DNA of 64,000 nucleotides, taken from the NCBI GenBank assembly GCA_002395235.1, contig DGWK01000019.1, positions 123,241 through 187,240 on the forward strand, given 5' to 3'. Shown one piece after another: positions 25,971-35,658 of the stretch. Made by a program: the position numbers and the translations under genes. The notes under the pieces were generated by a model. It was not told the origin of the DNA, ran no database searches, and worked only from the letters and a program-made list of their open reading frames with translations. How positions within the stretch are numbered: the stretch's first letter is position 1; every line of letters starts with the position of its first letter. This DNA comes from Lachnospiraceae bacterium UBA4260. GTDB taxonomy: Bacteria; Bacillota; Clostridia; Lachnospirales; Lachnospiraceae.

Positions 25971-27111
25971 ACAAATGCTTAACGAGTCTTTTAAGACAAT
26001 TCATACGGGGGAGGCAGTTGAAGGTTCAGTCATCGACGTAAAGCCGGGCGAAGCCATTCTGAACATCGGCTATAAGTCTGACGGCGTTCTTACACGCAGC
26101 GAGTACACGAATGATTCATCTGTGGATCTCACAGAAGTGCTTCATGTTGGTGACAAGCTTGAAGTCAAGGTCATCAAAGTTAATGACGGCGACGGCCAGG
26201 TCCTTCTTTCCTACAAGAGACTGGCAGCTGACCGCGGCAACAAGCGCATCGAAGAAGCTTACAACAACAAGGAAGTTCTCAAAGCAAAGGTGACACAGGT
26301 CCTTTCCGGCGGACTCAGTGTAGTAGTTGATGAAGTCAGAGTATTCATCCCTGCAAGCCTGGTATCCGATACCTATGAGAAGGATCTGAACAAGTATCTC
26401 GGACAGGAGATCGAGTTCATGATCACCGAATATAACCCCAACAGACGCAGATACATCGGCAACCGCAAGGTTCTCCTTGTTGCTAAGCGCAAAGAGATGC
26501 AGGAGAAGCTCTTCGCTACCATCCAGCCCGGTGATATCGTTGAGGGTACTGTTAAGAATATCACCGACTTCGGCGCATTCGTAGATCTTGGCGGAGCAGA
26601 CGGTCTGCTTCACATCTCCGAGATGAGCTGGGGCCGCGTTGAGAATCCCAAGAAGGTCTTCAAGGTCGGCCAGAAGCTTCGCGTTCTGGTTAAGGACATC
26701 CAGGGCACCAAGATCGCTCTGTCCCTGAAGTTCCCTGAGGAGAATCCCTGGGCAGGCGCAGCTGAGAAGTATGCTGTCGGCACAAAGGTTACCGGTACAG
26801 TCGCAAGAATGACCGATTTCGGCGCATTCGTAGAGCTTGAGCCCGGTATCGATGCACTGCTTCATGTTTCCCAGATCGCCAGAGAGCACATCGAGAAGCC
26901 TTCCGATGTTCTGAAGATCGGCCAGGAAGTTACAGCTAAGATCGTTGATTTCAACGAAGCCAACAACAAGATCAGCCTCAGCGTCAAGCAGCTTCTGATC
27001 GAGGAAGAGAGAGCGAAACGCGCTGCAGAGCGCGCCCGCGAAGATGCTGATGTAGCTTCTGTTGATGTAGACGCTTACATCGCCGAGCATCCCGAGGGAG
27101 AGGAAGAGTAA
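25951..27111 (+). CDS. S1 RNA-binding domain protein (30S S1-like)
   Basis: 386 residues with four S1 domains, at about 17-90, 104-175, 190-262 and 275-350. Domains 3 and 4 carry the standard GTV..ITDFGAFVDLGGADGLLHISE form, while domains 1 and 2 are more diverged. E. coli S1 has six domains; four is normal in Firmicutes. It is likely to bind mRNA on or off the ribosome. The start lies inside ispH with gaggagg upstream. The C-terminal tail is charged (EEERAKRAAERAREDADV). Confidence 0.9.
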   Translation: MSEQTFEQMLNESFKTIHTGEAVEGSVIDVKPGEAILNIGYKSDGVLTRSEYTNDSSVDLTEVLHVGDKLEVKVIKVNDGDGQVLLSYKRLAADRGNKRIEEAYNNKEVLKAKVTQVLSGGLSVVVDEVRVFIPASLVSDTYEKDLNKYLGQEIEFMITEYNPNRRRYIGNRKVLLVAKRKEMQEKLFATIQPGDIVEGTVKNITDFGAFVDLGGADGLLHISEMSWGRVENPKKVFKVGQKLRVLVKDIQGTKIALSLKFPEENPWAGAAEKYAVGTKVTGTVARMTDFGAFVELEPGIDALLHVSQIAREHIEKPSDVLKIGQEVTAKIVDFNEANNKISLSVKQLLIEEERAKRAAERAREDADVASVDVDAYIAEHPEGEEE

Positions 27112-27157
27112 TCGGTAAAAGCCGCTGACTCGTCTTCATAAAGAAAGATAAACAAAA

Positions 27158-27189
27158 AAAGAGGTTGTCACAAAAGTGACAACCTCTTT
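27158..27189. terminator. Bidirectional terminator
   Basis: aaagaggttgtcac-aaaa-gtgacaacctcttt, perfect 14-bp stem between convergent genes. Confidence 0.95.
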
Positions 27190-27190
27190 C

Positions 27191-28294
27191 TCATTTACTG
27201 TTTTTGATATGCGCAAATACATAGGCCGCATACCCCGACAGAAAACTCCGGTCTTTCTTGCAGTCATCCGAGAATTCAAAGAAGAGCTCGGAGTCCTGGT
27301 AGGTTCTCTTGAAGAAGGGAGTCCTGTAAAGATCCCACTGGGGAAGGAACGAACCGGCCTTCCTGGTGTAGCAGGTCTCCGGTTTCGCCTGGATCCGGCG
27401 GCTCTTTTCCACGTAGGACGCGAGATATTTGTGGACGGCCATATCCTCTTCGGGGAGAAAATAGTAATCCTTGTAGTTTGCGTAGAAGTATTTCATCACT
27501 TCCGTATAGAGTGGGACTTTGAGTACGCCGGCGTCCCCCTCTATTTTGACATAGCAGTGGTCGGCGGAGGCGTATACGGGCGCCGGCAGCGGCCGCGGAA
27601 GTTTAAAGAAGACGAACAGTTCTTCCTTGCGAGAGCCGTCATAGTCGGTGAAATAATTGGCCTGGGCTTTTCGGACCCGGAAGCGGTCGGCGTCGAGATC
27701 ACTGTAAATAAGAAGCGGGAGGAGGCTGAGAAGTCCCGTCACGTCGGCTTCATTGTGCATGAGGAGCTGCGCGAGAAGGTCTGCCTCGGGATCGGCGATA
27801 AACTTCCTGTAGACCTTGATCAGGTCGGCGCCGCTTTCCTGTTCGACGCGCCCGGTCCCCAGAAGAGCTTCCATGGTCTGCTGTTTGTAGTCGGGGAGGC
27901 CCAGGATCCGCTTAAAGGGCGTGATGACCTTGTAGAGATCCAGCGTACCGACCGGAATCGACTCGTTGGAAAGACCGTGAAATTCGATTCTCTTTCGAAG
28001 AAAAGGAATGTCGAACCGGTCGCCGTTGTAATGGAGCAGGATCTTATAGCCGGACGCAAACAAAAGAAAAGAGGAGAGGACTTCTTTTTCCTCGTTTCCC
28101 GTGTTGTCCATCCACTGGATCAGGTTCCAGCCGTCTGTCTGGTAATAGGCGCAGCCGATCAGGTAGACCGCGTTATTCTCGGCGCTCAGGCCGGTGGTTT
28201 CAATGTCCAGCACAAGGAAATCGGATAAAGGAGCGGAAGCCTGCAGGAGCTGATCCTGTACGCTTATGTCGATGGTTTTACTTATGATACGCAT
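27191..28294 (-). CDS. Ribonuclease H-like / YprB-type exonuclease domain protein
   Basis: 367 residues from the chosen start. A DEDD-type nuclease fold covers the first ~200 residues: FLVLDIETTGL (first two acidic residues), HYNGDRFDIPFL, and HNEADVTGLL (late Asp). The rest is a ~150-residue region with no assigned family. Relatives (YprB) are predicted exonucleases with unclear substrates. The start is set by aagaggtt just before the ATG; a 39-codon upstream extension is unlikely. Confidence 0.8.
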   Translation of the reverse strand: MRIISKTIDISVQDQLLQASAPLSDFLVLDIETTGLSAENNAVYLIGCAYYQTDGWNLIQWMDNTGNEEKEVLSSFLLFASGYKILLHYNGDRFDIPFLRKRIEFHGLSNESIPVGTLDLYKVITPFKRILGLPDYKQQTMEALLGTGRVEQESGADLIKVYRKFIADPEADLLAQLLMHNEADVTGLLSLLPLLIYSDLDADRFRVRKAQANYFTDYDGSRKEELFVFFKLPRPLPAPVYASADHCYVKIEGDAGVLKVPLYTEVMKYFYANYKDYYFLPEEDMAVHKYLASYVEKSRRIQAKPETCYTRKAGSFLPQWDLYRTPFFKRTYQDSELFFEFSDDCKKDRSFLSGYAAYVFAHIKNSK

Positions 28295-28373
28295 GATAAC
28301 CTCTTGCCGAATCGGCGTAACGGAAGCTTCTCTTGATAAAATACATGTATATACTAACATTTCGCATTCCATT

Positions 28374-28402
28374 TTGCCATTACCAAACGTTTGTGATACA
28401 CT
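28374..28402 (+). promoter_or_regulatory. thrC promoter with palindrome in spacer
   Basis: TTGCCA (28374-28379), 17-bp spacer, TACACT (28397-28402). The spacer holds the perfect palindrome CAAACGTTTG (28384-28393), a possible repressor site. Confidence 0.5.
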
Positions 28403-28459
28403 AACACCCATAGGTCACAGCAACTCCCCACAGCCCTGAAAACAGAAAGGAGCAATCTG

Positions 28460-29956
28460 ATGGAGATACTATACAAAAGCACCCGTTCGGACAGTACCCC
28501 AATCACTGCCTCGCAGGCGATCCTGAGAGGATTTCCGGAAGACGGAGGGCTCTACGTTCCCACTTCCGTTCCCAAACTCGAGTGCACGCCGGCACAGCTG
28601 GCGAAAATGGACTACCGCGGCGTAGCGTATGAGGTCATGCGCCTGCTTCTTTCGGACTACACGGAGGAGGAGCTGAAAAAGTGCATTGACAGCGCCTATG
28701 ACAGCAAATTTGATACGGAGGAGATCGTCCCCTTAAGAAAATCGGGCAATGCCTGGTACCTTGAACTTTTCCACGGACCTACGATCGCCTTTAAGGACAT
28801 GGCGCTCTCTATTTTGCCCCATCTGATGACGACGGCGGCCGCCAAGAACGGGTCGGGCGCGGAGATCGTGATCCTGACGGCGACCAGCGGAGACACGGGA
28901 AAAGCCGCCCTGGCGGGATTTGCGGGCGTCGAGGGAACAAAGATCATGGTCTTTTATCCCAAGCACGGCGTCTCCTCGATCCAGGAGAGACAGATGGTGA
29001 CTACCGTGGGCGCCAACACGAGGGTCATCGGGATCAACGGAAACTTCGACGACGCGCAGACCAGCGTCAAGAACCTCTTTACGGACAAGGCCCTGGTGGA
29101 GGAGATGGCGCGGCACGGCATGCAGTTCTCCTCGGCCAATTCCATCAATATCGGCCGTCTGACGCCTCAGATCGTCTACTATGTATATGCTTACACAAGA
29201 CTTCTGGCGGACGGCGTCATCGAAGAGGGAAATCCGGTGAATTTCGTCGTTCCCACCGGCAATTTCGGCAATATCCTGGCGGCGTATTACGCTAAGAGAA
29301 TGGGGCTTCCGATCGGCAAGCTGATCTGCGCCTCCAATTCCAACAAGGTCCTCTTTGATTTCTTCACTACGGGCGAGTATGATAAGAACCGCGAGTTTGT
29401 CCTGACGAGCTCCCCTTCGATGGATATCCTGATCTCGAGCAACCTCGAGAGGCTGATCTACCACATCGGCGGAGATGATCCGGCCGTCTGCGCGGCATTT
29501 ATGAAGGACCTGAAGGAAAAGGGAAGATACACCATCACGGAGCAGATGAGGGAGCAGCTCGGCGACTTCGTGAGCGGCTATGCGGATGAGGAGCAGACAG
29601 CGCAGGAGATCCGCACTGTCTACATGGGCGACGGATATGTGATCGATCCCCACACGGCGGTGGCCAGCAGTGTCTACAGAAGGTATCGGAGCGAAACTTC
29701 GGACGGAACCCCTGCTGTCATCGATTCCACGGCGAGCCCCTTCAAGTTTGAGGGAAGCGTCATGGCGGCACTTGGCAAAGATACATCGCTCCCGGACCTG
29801 GAGCTGGCCGACAAGCTCAGCGAAGTGGCGGGTGTGCCCGTTCCCAAGGCAGTGAGCGACCTTAAGGACGCGCCGATCCTTCACGACATTGTCTGCGACA
29901 GAACGCAGATGAAGGAAGAAGTCCGCAGGTTCCTGGGGCTTACGGATCAGGCCTGA
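28460..29956 (+). CDS. thrC: Threonine synthase
   Basis: 498 residues, the longer form of the enzyme. Converts O-phosphohomoserine to threonine with PLP. The PLP lysine is K112 in FHGPTIAFKDMAL, with a TSGDTGKAAL phosphate-binding loop and the N-terminal signature YKSTRS...PEDGGLYVP. Ribosome site aaaggag. Alone, with no thrB or hom nearby. A GC-rich inverted repeat follows it. Confidence 0.97.
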   Translation: MEILYKSTRSDSTPITASQAILRGFPEDGGLYVPTSVPKLECTPAQLAKMDYRGVAYEVMRLLLSDYTEEELKKCIDSAYDSKFDTEEIVPLRKSGNAWYLELFHGPTIAFKDMALSILPHLMTTAAAKNGSGAEIVILTATSGDTGKAALAGFAGVEGTKIMVFYPKHGVSSIQERQMVTTVGANTRVIGINGNFDDAQTSVKNLFTDKALVEEMARHGMQFSSANSINIGRLTPQIVYYVYAYTRLLADGVIEEGNPVNFVVPTGNFGNILAAYYAKRMGLPIGKLICASNSNKVLFDFFTTGEYDKNREFVLTSSPSMDILISSNLERLIYHIGGDDPAVCAAFMKDLKEKGRYTITEQMREQLGDFVSGYADEEQTAQEIRTVYMGDGYVIDPHTAVASSVYRRYRSETSDGTPAVIDSTASPFKFEGSVMAALGKDTSLPDLELADKLSEVAGVPVPKAVSDLKDAPILHDIVCDRTQMKEEVRRFLGLTDQA

Positions 29957-29982
29957 GCGAAACAGACAAACGAAATGAACAG

Positions 29983-30040
29983 GCGGCCCGCTCTTGCGGG
30001 CCGTGATTTAACGGATAAGCGGCCCGCGAGAGCGGACCGC
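29983..30040 (+). terminator. Nested GC-rich inverted repeat between thrC and aminopeptidase gene
   Basis: A 21-base arm (29983-30003) and its near-complement (30020-30040) pair at 19 of 21 positions. Each arm can also fold on itself (ggcccgc-tctt-gcgggcc in the first). One long stem and two short hairpins are thus mutually exclusive. No strong T tract. Confidence 0.6.
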
Positions 30041-30063
30041 TGACAATCTGTCAGGAGGCAGTA

Positions 30064-31893
30064 ATGGGCAGTATACACAGAGACAGAATCGAACTGCTGC
30101 GGGCAGCAATGAAGAGAGAGGGGATCGACGCCTACATGATCCCCACTGCGGATTTCCACAATTCGGAATATGCGGCAGACTATTTCCACACAAGAGAGTT
30201 TTTCAGCGGCTTCACGGGATCTGCGGGGACGCTGATCGTTCGCGCGCAGGAAGCGTGCCTGTGGACGGACGGACGATATTTTATCCAGGCGGCGGCGGAA
30301 CTGGAAGGCTCCGGCGTGACGCTCATGAAAATGGGAGAGCCGGGCGTTCCGACGATCACCGAGTACCTGCGCCAAAATATGGAGGAGGGATCGGTACTGG
30401 GATTTGACGGGCGCTGCATCCCCAGCAAGGAAGGCAAGGGCTACGAGAAGCTCATGAAGAGCAAAAAGGGCTCTTTGAAGATCGGCCGTGACCTTGCGGA
30501 AGGAATCTGGAGCGACAGACCGGCGCTTCCCTGCCATCCGGTGATGCTCCTGGAGGAGGATTACACAGGAGAGGACATCGAGGACAAACTCGGGCGCCTG
30601 CGCAGTGCCGTGCAGGAAGCGGGAGCGGACACCTATATTGACAGCAAGCTGGACAATATCATGTGGCTCCTCAATATGCGCGGAGCGGACGTCACCTGCA
30701 ACCCTGTCGCCCTCACCCATATACTTGTGGACGAGAGAAATGTCTATCTGTTCATTCAGGACGGGGAAGTGACGGAGGAACTGAGGTCTTACGCGGCTCT
30801 GCACAGGATTTCCATCCTTCCTTACGATGACCTGGAAGAGTTTCTCGCGGTCTACGACCACAGAGGCGATCTTCTGTGCGACCCGGACTGCGTGAGCTAC
30901 AGCGTTTACCTCGCGGCGAGAAAGGGCCTTGAAAACAGCAAAGGCGGCTATGAGATGATCGGGGCGCCGAGTCCCCTGGTTGGGTTCAAAAGTGTCAAGA
31001 ACGCCGTGGAGATGGCGAATATCCGCGCCTGCTACAAGCGCGACAGCGTCGCACTGTGCAGGTTTATCATGTGGGTCACGGAGACGGTCGGAAATCCGGG
31101 CGCGGAGCCTGTGACAGAGTCCGGTGCCGCGGCGTATCTCGACAATCTGCGCGCGCAGATCGACGACTATATGGATCTCTCTTTCCCCACGATCTCCGCT
31201 TACGGCCCCAACGCGGCCATGATGCACTACGAAGCGGTCCCCGGCGTCTCCGACGCGCAGCTTGCGCCGGAGGGAATGCTCCTGGTGGATTCCGGAGGAC
31301 AATATCTGACCGGCACGACGGACGTCACGCGGACCATCGCGCTGGGACCTGTCACCGAGGAGATGAAGAAGCACTACACGCTGACCGCGGTATCCAATCT
31401 GCAGCTCATGGGAGCCGTCTTCCTTGACGGATGCACCGGGGCCAATCTCGACATCCTGGCCAGGGAGCCGATGTGGAGAGAAGCACTGGATTATAAATGC
31501 GGCACGGGGCACGGAATCGGATACTTTTTGAACGTCCATGAGACCCCGCCGTCAATCCGCTGGAGAGTATTCCCGGGCAGACAGGATACGCCTTTCGAGC
31601 CCGGCATGATCGTCTCGGACGAACCCGGCGTTTACCTCGAAGGAAAGTACGGGATCCGGATCGAGACGATCCTGGAAGTGGTCGATCACACGACAAATGA
31701 GTGGGGACGCTTCCTGGCGTTCGAGCCGCTCACTCTGGTGCCTTTTGACAGGAACCTGATCGACCCCGCCTACCTGACGCCGGATACGAGAAAGCTTCTC
31801 AACGAGTACCACGAGAGGGTGCGAACAGAACTCATGCCGCTCATGGATCCCAAAGAGCAGGAGTGGCTGATATTACAGACAGAGCCTGTCTGA
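30064..31893 (+). CDS. Aminopeptidase P family (M24) Xaa-Pro aminopeptidase
   Basis: 609 residues, the long form with an N-terminal creatinase-like domain (~1-130), a second such domain (~150-310), the M24 pita-bread catalytic domain (~320-540) and a C-terminal M24_C segment ending in EQEWLILQTEP. Metal ligands are seen in LLVDSGGQYLTGTTDVTR, GTGHGIGYFLNVHE, DEPGVY and GIRIET. It removes an N-terminal residue before proline. Cytoplasmic, no signal peptide. Ribosome site caggaggc. Confidence 0.92.
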   Translation: MGSIHRDRIELLRAAMKREGIDAYMIPTADFHNSEYAADYFHTREFFSGFTGSAGTLIVRAQEACLWTDGRYFIQAAAELEGSGVTLMKMGEPGVPTITEYLRQNMEEGSVLGFDGRCIPSKEGKGYEKLMKSKKGSLKIGRDLAEGIWSDRPALPCHPVMLLEEDYTGEDIEDKLGRLRSAVQEAGADTYIDSKLDNIMWLLNMRGADVTCNPVALTHILVDERNVYLFIQDGEVTEELRSYAALHRISILPYDDLEEFLAVYDHRGDLLCDPDCVSYSVYLAARKGLENSKGGYEMIGAPSPLVGFKSVKNAVEMANIRACYKRDSVALCRFIMWVTETVGNPGAEPVTESGAAAYLDNLRAQIDDYMDLSFPTISAYGPNAAMMHYEAVPGVSDAQLAPEGMLLVDSGGQYLTGTTDVTRTIALGPVTEEMKKHYTLTAVSNLQLMGAVFLDGCTGANLDILAREPMWREALDYKCGTGHGIGYFLNVHETPPSIRWRVFPGRQDTPFEPGMIVSDEPGVYLEGKYGIRIETILEVVDHTTNEWGRFLAFEPLTLVPFDRNLIDPAYLTPDTRKLLNEYHERVRTELMPLMDPKEQEWLILQTEPV

Positions 31894-31899
31894 TGCAGA

Positions 31900-31928
31900 T
31901 TGTACAGTCCGCAATAATGTGTTATAAT
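31900..31928 (+). promoter_or_regulatory. Promoter of the 6S-like RNA
   Basis: TTGTAC (31900-31905), 17-bp spacer, TATAAT (31923-31928). Start expected near 31935. Confidence 0.75.
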
Positions 31929-31934
31929 GAATTT

Positions 31935-32127
31935 GCCTGAAAGGCCAACATTTCCGTTATTTTGAACCTACAATTACTTTAAACGGGAATCTTACATTGC
32001 TCTTACGGCTGTCATGCCTCCGGCGCTTTATGCGCTGCCAGTGGAAGGCAAAGGTCTGAGCTGCGGACACCCACCTGGCATGCGTGCTAGGAGTCAAAAT
32101 ACGGAAGACGGCGTTTCAGGTATTATT
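31935..32127 (+). ncRNA. ssrS: 6S RNA (probable)
   Basis: A ~190-base non-coding stretch behind a strong promoter. Its ends pair to a long closing stem: gcctgaaa with tttcaggt, and ttccgttattttga with tcaaaatacggaa. A large open bubble follows (aaacgggaatcttac on one side, gtgctaggag on the other), then an inner hairpin region containing gcggacacccacctggc. This order, closing stem, central bubble and apical stem, is the 6S RNA plan, an open-promoter mimic that holds sigma-A RNA polymerase in stationary phase. Called from structure and partial sequence memory; ends are approximate. Confidence 0.72.
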
Positions 32128-32141
32128 ATGCAATAAGCGTC

Positions 32142-32178
32142 AGTGCATCTTATACAACCGTATGAAGATGCACTTCTT
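32142..32178 (+). terminator. Terminator after the 6S-like RNA
   Basis: gtgcatcttatac and gtatgaagatgcac pair around a short loop, followed by a T-rich stretch. Confidence 0.75.
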
Positions 32179-32225
32179 TATGGCTATACAGCGATACAAA
32201 CATTTACTGCAGTGAGGAGAATGAT

Positions 32226-33656
32226 ATGGAGAGAATAAACGCGTGGAATACCTATGACCTCGGAATGCAGAAGTCCTGCATGGATTTCGCAGACGATTAC
32301 AAGTGCTTTCTTGATGAGGGAAAGACGGAGCGGGAGTGTATTGACCGATTTGTCAACGAGGCCGAAGAAAACGGCTACATAGAGCTGAACGAAGCCATTT
32401 CGGAAGGAAGAAAGCTCTCGGCGGGCGACAAGGTCTACAGCGTCTGGATGAATAAGTCGATCGTCCTTTTCGAGATCGGCACAGAGCCCTTTGAGAACGG
32501 GATGAACATACTCGGCGCCCACATCGATTCTCCCCGTCTGGACGTCAAGCAGAATCCCCTGTATGAGGACAGTGAGATCGCCTATCTGGACACGCACTAT
32601 TACGGCGGCATCAAAAAATACCAGTATGTAACACTGCCGCTGGCAATTCACGGTGTGATCGTCAAAAAGAGCGGCGAGACAGTGATCCTGCGCGTGGGTG
32701 AAGATGAGGACGAGCCTGTATTTTTTGTCTCCGACCTGCTGATCCACCTGTCCCAGGAGCAGTTGAAGAAAAATGCCGCAACCGTCGTAGAGGGTGAGGC
32801 CCTTGACCTCATCATCGGAAGCAAACCGGTCGTGATCGACGCTGACACAAAAGCGGGAAAGGAGGACAAGGAGAACGGCAAGGAGGCGGTCAAAAATGCC
32901 ATCCTGAAGATTCTCTCCGAGACCTACGGGATCGAAGAGGGCGACTTCGAGTCCGCCGAGCTGGAGATCGTGCCGGCCGGCAAGGCGAGGGACGCCGGAT
33001 TTGACAGGAGCATGGTCCTGGGCTACGGCCAGGATGACAGAGCCTGCGCTTATCCCTCTTTCAGGGCACAGATCGAGACTCATGACCTTAAGAGAACCAG
33101 CTGCACACTTCTGGTCGACAAAGAGGAGATCGGAAGCGTCGGAGCTACGGGCATGAGATCCCGGTTCTTCGAGAACGCCGTCGCGGAGGTCATGAATCTC
33201 TGCGGCTGCTACAGCGAGCTGGCGCTCAGAAGGACGCTGGCAAACAGCTGCATGCTCTCCTCGGATGTGAGCGCCGCCTTTGACCCGGCTTACGCGTCTG
33301 TCTTCGAGAAGAAGAATGCCGCCTTCATGGGAAGGGGCATGGCTTTCAACAAATTTACGGGCAGCAGAGGCAAGTCGGGATCCAATGACGCCAATGCGGA
33401 GTATATCGCCCACCTGCGGGATATCTTCGACAGAGAAGAGATCTGCACGCAGACGGCGGAGCTCGGGAAAGTAGATGTAGGCGGAGGCGGAACGATCGCG
33501 TACATCCTGGCTCTCTACGGAATGAACGTGATCGACTGCGGAGTTCCCGTCCTGAGCATGCATTCCCCTTGGGAGGCGACCAGCAAAGCGGACCTCTACG
33601 AGGCCTATCGCGGCTATAAAGTATTCTTAAAAAATGCTGCTATCAGGAATCAGTAA
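32226..33656 (+). CDS. M18 family aminopeptidase
   Basis: 476 residues. A dinuclear zinc peptidase that removes N-terminal residues, usually acidic or neutral ones. Metal and active-site motifs are visible: GAHIDSPRL, GYGQDDRACAY (bridging Asp), VDKEEIGSVGATG (catalytic Glu pair), SSDVSAAFDP and a late SMHSPWE His. M18 enzymes form dodecamers in the cytosol. Ribosome site gaggag. Only 18 bases separate it from queA, so the two may share a transcript. Confidence 0.93.
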   Translation: MERINAWNTYDLGMQKSCMDFADDYKCFLDEGKTERECIDRFVNEAEENGYIELNEAISEGRKLSAGDKVYSVWMNKSIVLFEIGTEPFENGMNILGAHIDSPRLDVKQNPLYEDSEIAYLDTHYYGGIKKYQYVTLPLAIHGVIVKKSGETVILRVGEDEDEPVFFVSDLLIHLSQEQLKKNAATVVEGEALDLIIGSKPVVIDADTKAGKEDKENGKEAVKNAILKILSETYGIEEGDFESAELEIVPAGKARDAGFDRSMVLGYGQDDRACAYPSFRAQIETHDLKRTSCTLLVDKEEIGSVGATGMRSRFFENAVAEVMNLCGCYSELALRRTLANSCMLSSDVSAAFDPAYASVFEKKNAAFMGRGMAFNKFTGSRGKSGSNDANAEYIAHLRDIFDREEICTQTAELGKVDVGGGGTIAYILALYGMNVIDCGVPVLSMHSPWEATSKADLYEAYRGYKVFLKNAAIRNQ

Positions 33657-33674
33657 AAGGAAGTATTGATACAA

Positions 33675-34718
33675 ATGGAACAGATCACCGGATTAAAGAC
33701 ATCGGATTACTATTTTGACCTGCCGCAGGAGCTGATCGCGCAGGATCCCCTCGAGGACCGGGCGGCTTCCCGTCTCCTTGTCATGAATACGAAGACAGGG
33801 GAGATCGAGCATCGGATCTTCCGAGATATAAAAGAATACCTGCGCCCCGGTGACACGCTGGTCCTGAACGATACGAAAGTCATCCCCGCAAGGCTTCTGG
33901 GGACCAAGGAGGATACCGGCGCGAATGTCGAGATCCTGCTCTTAAAGCGCCTGGGAGCCGACCGGTGGGAGACGCTGGTGAGGCCCGGAAAGAAGCTGAA
34001 GCCCGGCGCGCGGGTGACCTTCGGGGACGGAAGCCTCAAGGCTGTGATCCTGGATATCCTCGACGAAGGAAACCGGCTGGTGGAATTTGAGTACGAGGGG
34101 ATCTTCGAAGAGGTCCTGGACCGGCTCGGGGAGATGCCGCTGCCGCCTTATATCACGCATAAGCTGGAAGATAAGAACATGTATCAGACGGTCTATGCAA
34201 AATATGAAGGGAGCGCTGCGGCGCCGACCGCGGGACTCCATTTCACACAGGAGCTTCTCGATGAGATCAGGGCCATGGGCGTGAACACGGCTTTCGTGAC
34301 GCTGCACGTGGGTCTGGGGACTTTCCGGCCGGTCAAGGTCGACGATGTGACAAATCATCACATGCATTCGGAGTGGTACCAGGTGTCGGAAGAGGCGGCG
34401 CAGCTCATTAACAAAACCCATGAAGAAGGGCACCGCGTGATCTGTGTCGGCACTACGGCGTGCAGGACGGTAGAGAGCGCCGCGGACGAGAGCGGGATCG
34501 TTCATGCGGGGTCCGACGACACGTCGATCTTTATCTATCCCGGCTATAAGTTCAAGGTAATGGACGGCCTGATCACGAATTTCCACCTCCCGGAATCCAC
34601 GCTCGTCATGCTGGTCTCCGCCTTCGCGGGGCGGGAGAGAGTCCTGGGCGCTTACGAGGAGGCGATCAGGTTGAAATACCGCTTTTTTTCCTTTGGAGAC
34701 GCCTGCTTCTTTTATTAA
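33675..34718 (+). CDS. queA: tRNA preQ1(34) S-adenosylmethionine ribosyltransferase-isomerase
   Basis: 347 residues. Moves the ribosyl part of SAM onto preQ1 in tRNA to make epoxyqueuosine. Family motifs: [68 protein letters not shown], and [16 protein letters not shown]. Start at ATG 33675, with aaaggaag upstream; the TTG at 33666 is too close to that site. The rest of the queuosine pathway is not in view. Confidence 0.97.
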   Translation: MEQITGLKTSDYYFDLPQELIAQDPLEDRAASRLLVMNTKTGEIEHRIFRDIKEYLRPGDTLVLNDTKVIPARLLGTKEDTGANVEILLLKRLGADRWETLVRPGKKLKPGARVTFGDGSLKAVILDILDEGNRLVEFEYEGIFEEVLDRLGEMPLPPYITHKLEDKNMYQTVYAKYEGSAAAPTAGLHFTQELLDEIRAMGVNTAFVTLHVGLGTFRPVKVDDVTNHHMHSEWYQVSEEAAQLINKTHEEGHRVICVGTTACRTVESAADESGIVHAGSDDTSIFIYPGYKFKVMDGLITNFHLPESTLVMLVSAFAGRERVLGAYEEAIRLKYRFFSFGDACFFY

Positions 34719-34724
34719 GTCTTG

Positions 34725-34752
34725 TTATTGAAAAAAAGCACTTTGGTATGAT
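34725..34752 (+). promoter_or_regulatory. Candidate promoter of the surface-polymer cluster
   Basis: TTATTG (34725-34730), 16-bp spacer, TATGAT (34747-34752), 42 bases before the first gene. Confidence 0.4.
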
Positions 34753-34793
34753 AGTATTGAAATGGTAATCTATAAACCGCTTTGGAGTCAGAA

Positions 34794-35624
34794 ATGTCAG
34801 ATAAACCTTTGACAGCTACGATTGTCGTAGCAACACATAAAAAATACAGAATGCCCGACGACCCGCTCTATCTTCCGATTCATGTCGGGGCAGAGGGCAA
34901 GAAAGATGCGAAGGGAAATCCCCTTGATTTCGGTTATCAGAAGGACAATGAGGGAGACAACATATCTCTCAAGAACCCCAGATACTGCGAACTCACCGGG
35001 ATTTATTGGGCGTGGAAGAATCTGGACAGCGATTATATAGGACTTGTACATTACAGACGCTATTTCGGCGGCAGAAATAAGGGAAAGGATATGTTCGACC
35101 ACATCCTGACCGGCAAGGAACTTCAGCCCATGCTGGGGAAGTATGAAGTCTTTGTTCCCAAGCCGCAGCACTATTTCATAGAGACTCTTTATTCCCACTA
35201 CGCGCACACACACTACGCAGAGCACCTGGACGCCACCAGGGCGATCATGTCCGAGAGATATCCCGAGTATCTGGAATCCTATGACAAGGTACTGGACCAG
35301 ACGCACGGATATATGTTCAATATGATCATCATGGACCGCGCGCATTTTAACATTTACTGCACGTGGCTGTTCGATATTCTGGAAGAACTTGAGACAAGGA
35401 TCGACGACAGTGTGCTGGATGCATTTGAAGGCCGTCTGTACGGAAGGATCAGCGAGATCATCTTCAATGTCTGGCTTGACAGGCAGATCGAGACCGGCGC
35501 GATCAGCACTTCTTCGATCAAGGTTCTCCCGCTGGTCTATATAGAGAAGGTCGACTGGGTCAAGAAGGGGGCTTCTTTCCTCAAAGCGAAGTTTTTCCAT
35601 AAGAAATATAATGAGAGCTTCTGA
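34794..35624 (+). CDS. DUF4422 family glycosyltransferase-like protein
   Basis: 276 residues. DUF4422 proteins occur in capsule and exopolysaccharide loci and are thought to be glycosyltransferases. Visible signatures: TIVVATHKKY, PIHVGAEG, NISLKNPRYCELTGIYWAWKN, YIGLVHYRRYF. Cytosolic, no membrane segment. Start 34794 with ggag seven bases before it. First gene of a same-strand cluster with polymerase, flippase, Wzz-like and CotH genes, which supports a surface-glycan role. Sugar donor unknown. Confidence 0.85.
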   Translation: MSDKPLTATIVVATHKKYRMPDDPLYLPIHVGAEGKKDAKGNPLDFGYQKDNEGDNISLKNPRYCELTGIYWAWKNLDSDYIGLVHYRRYFGGRNKGKDMFDHILTGKELQPMLGKYEVFVPKPQHYFIETLYSHYAHTHYAEHLDATRAIMSERYPEYLESYDKVLDQTHGYMFNMIIMDRAHFNIYCTWLFDILEELETRIDDSVLDAFEGRLYGRISEIIFNVWLDRQIETGAISTSSIKVLPLVYIEKVDWVKKGASFLKAKFFHKKYNESF

Positions 35625-35658
35625 TCCGGAAGAATTCATTACATGAGGACGGATATAC

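Noticed and set aside
27176..28228. 350-codon plus-strand frame over the YprB-like gene
   Set aside because: The minus-strand product has nuclease motifs and a ribosome site; the plus frame begins inside the terminator.
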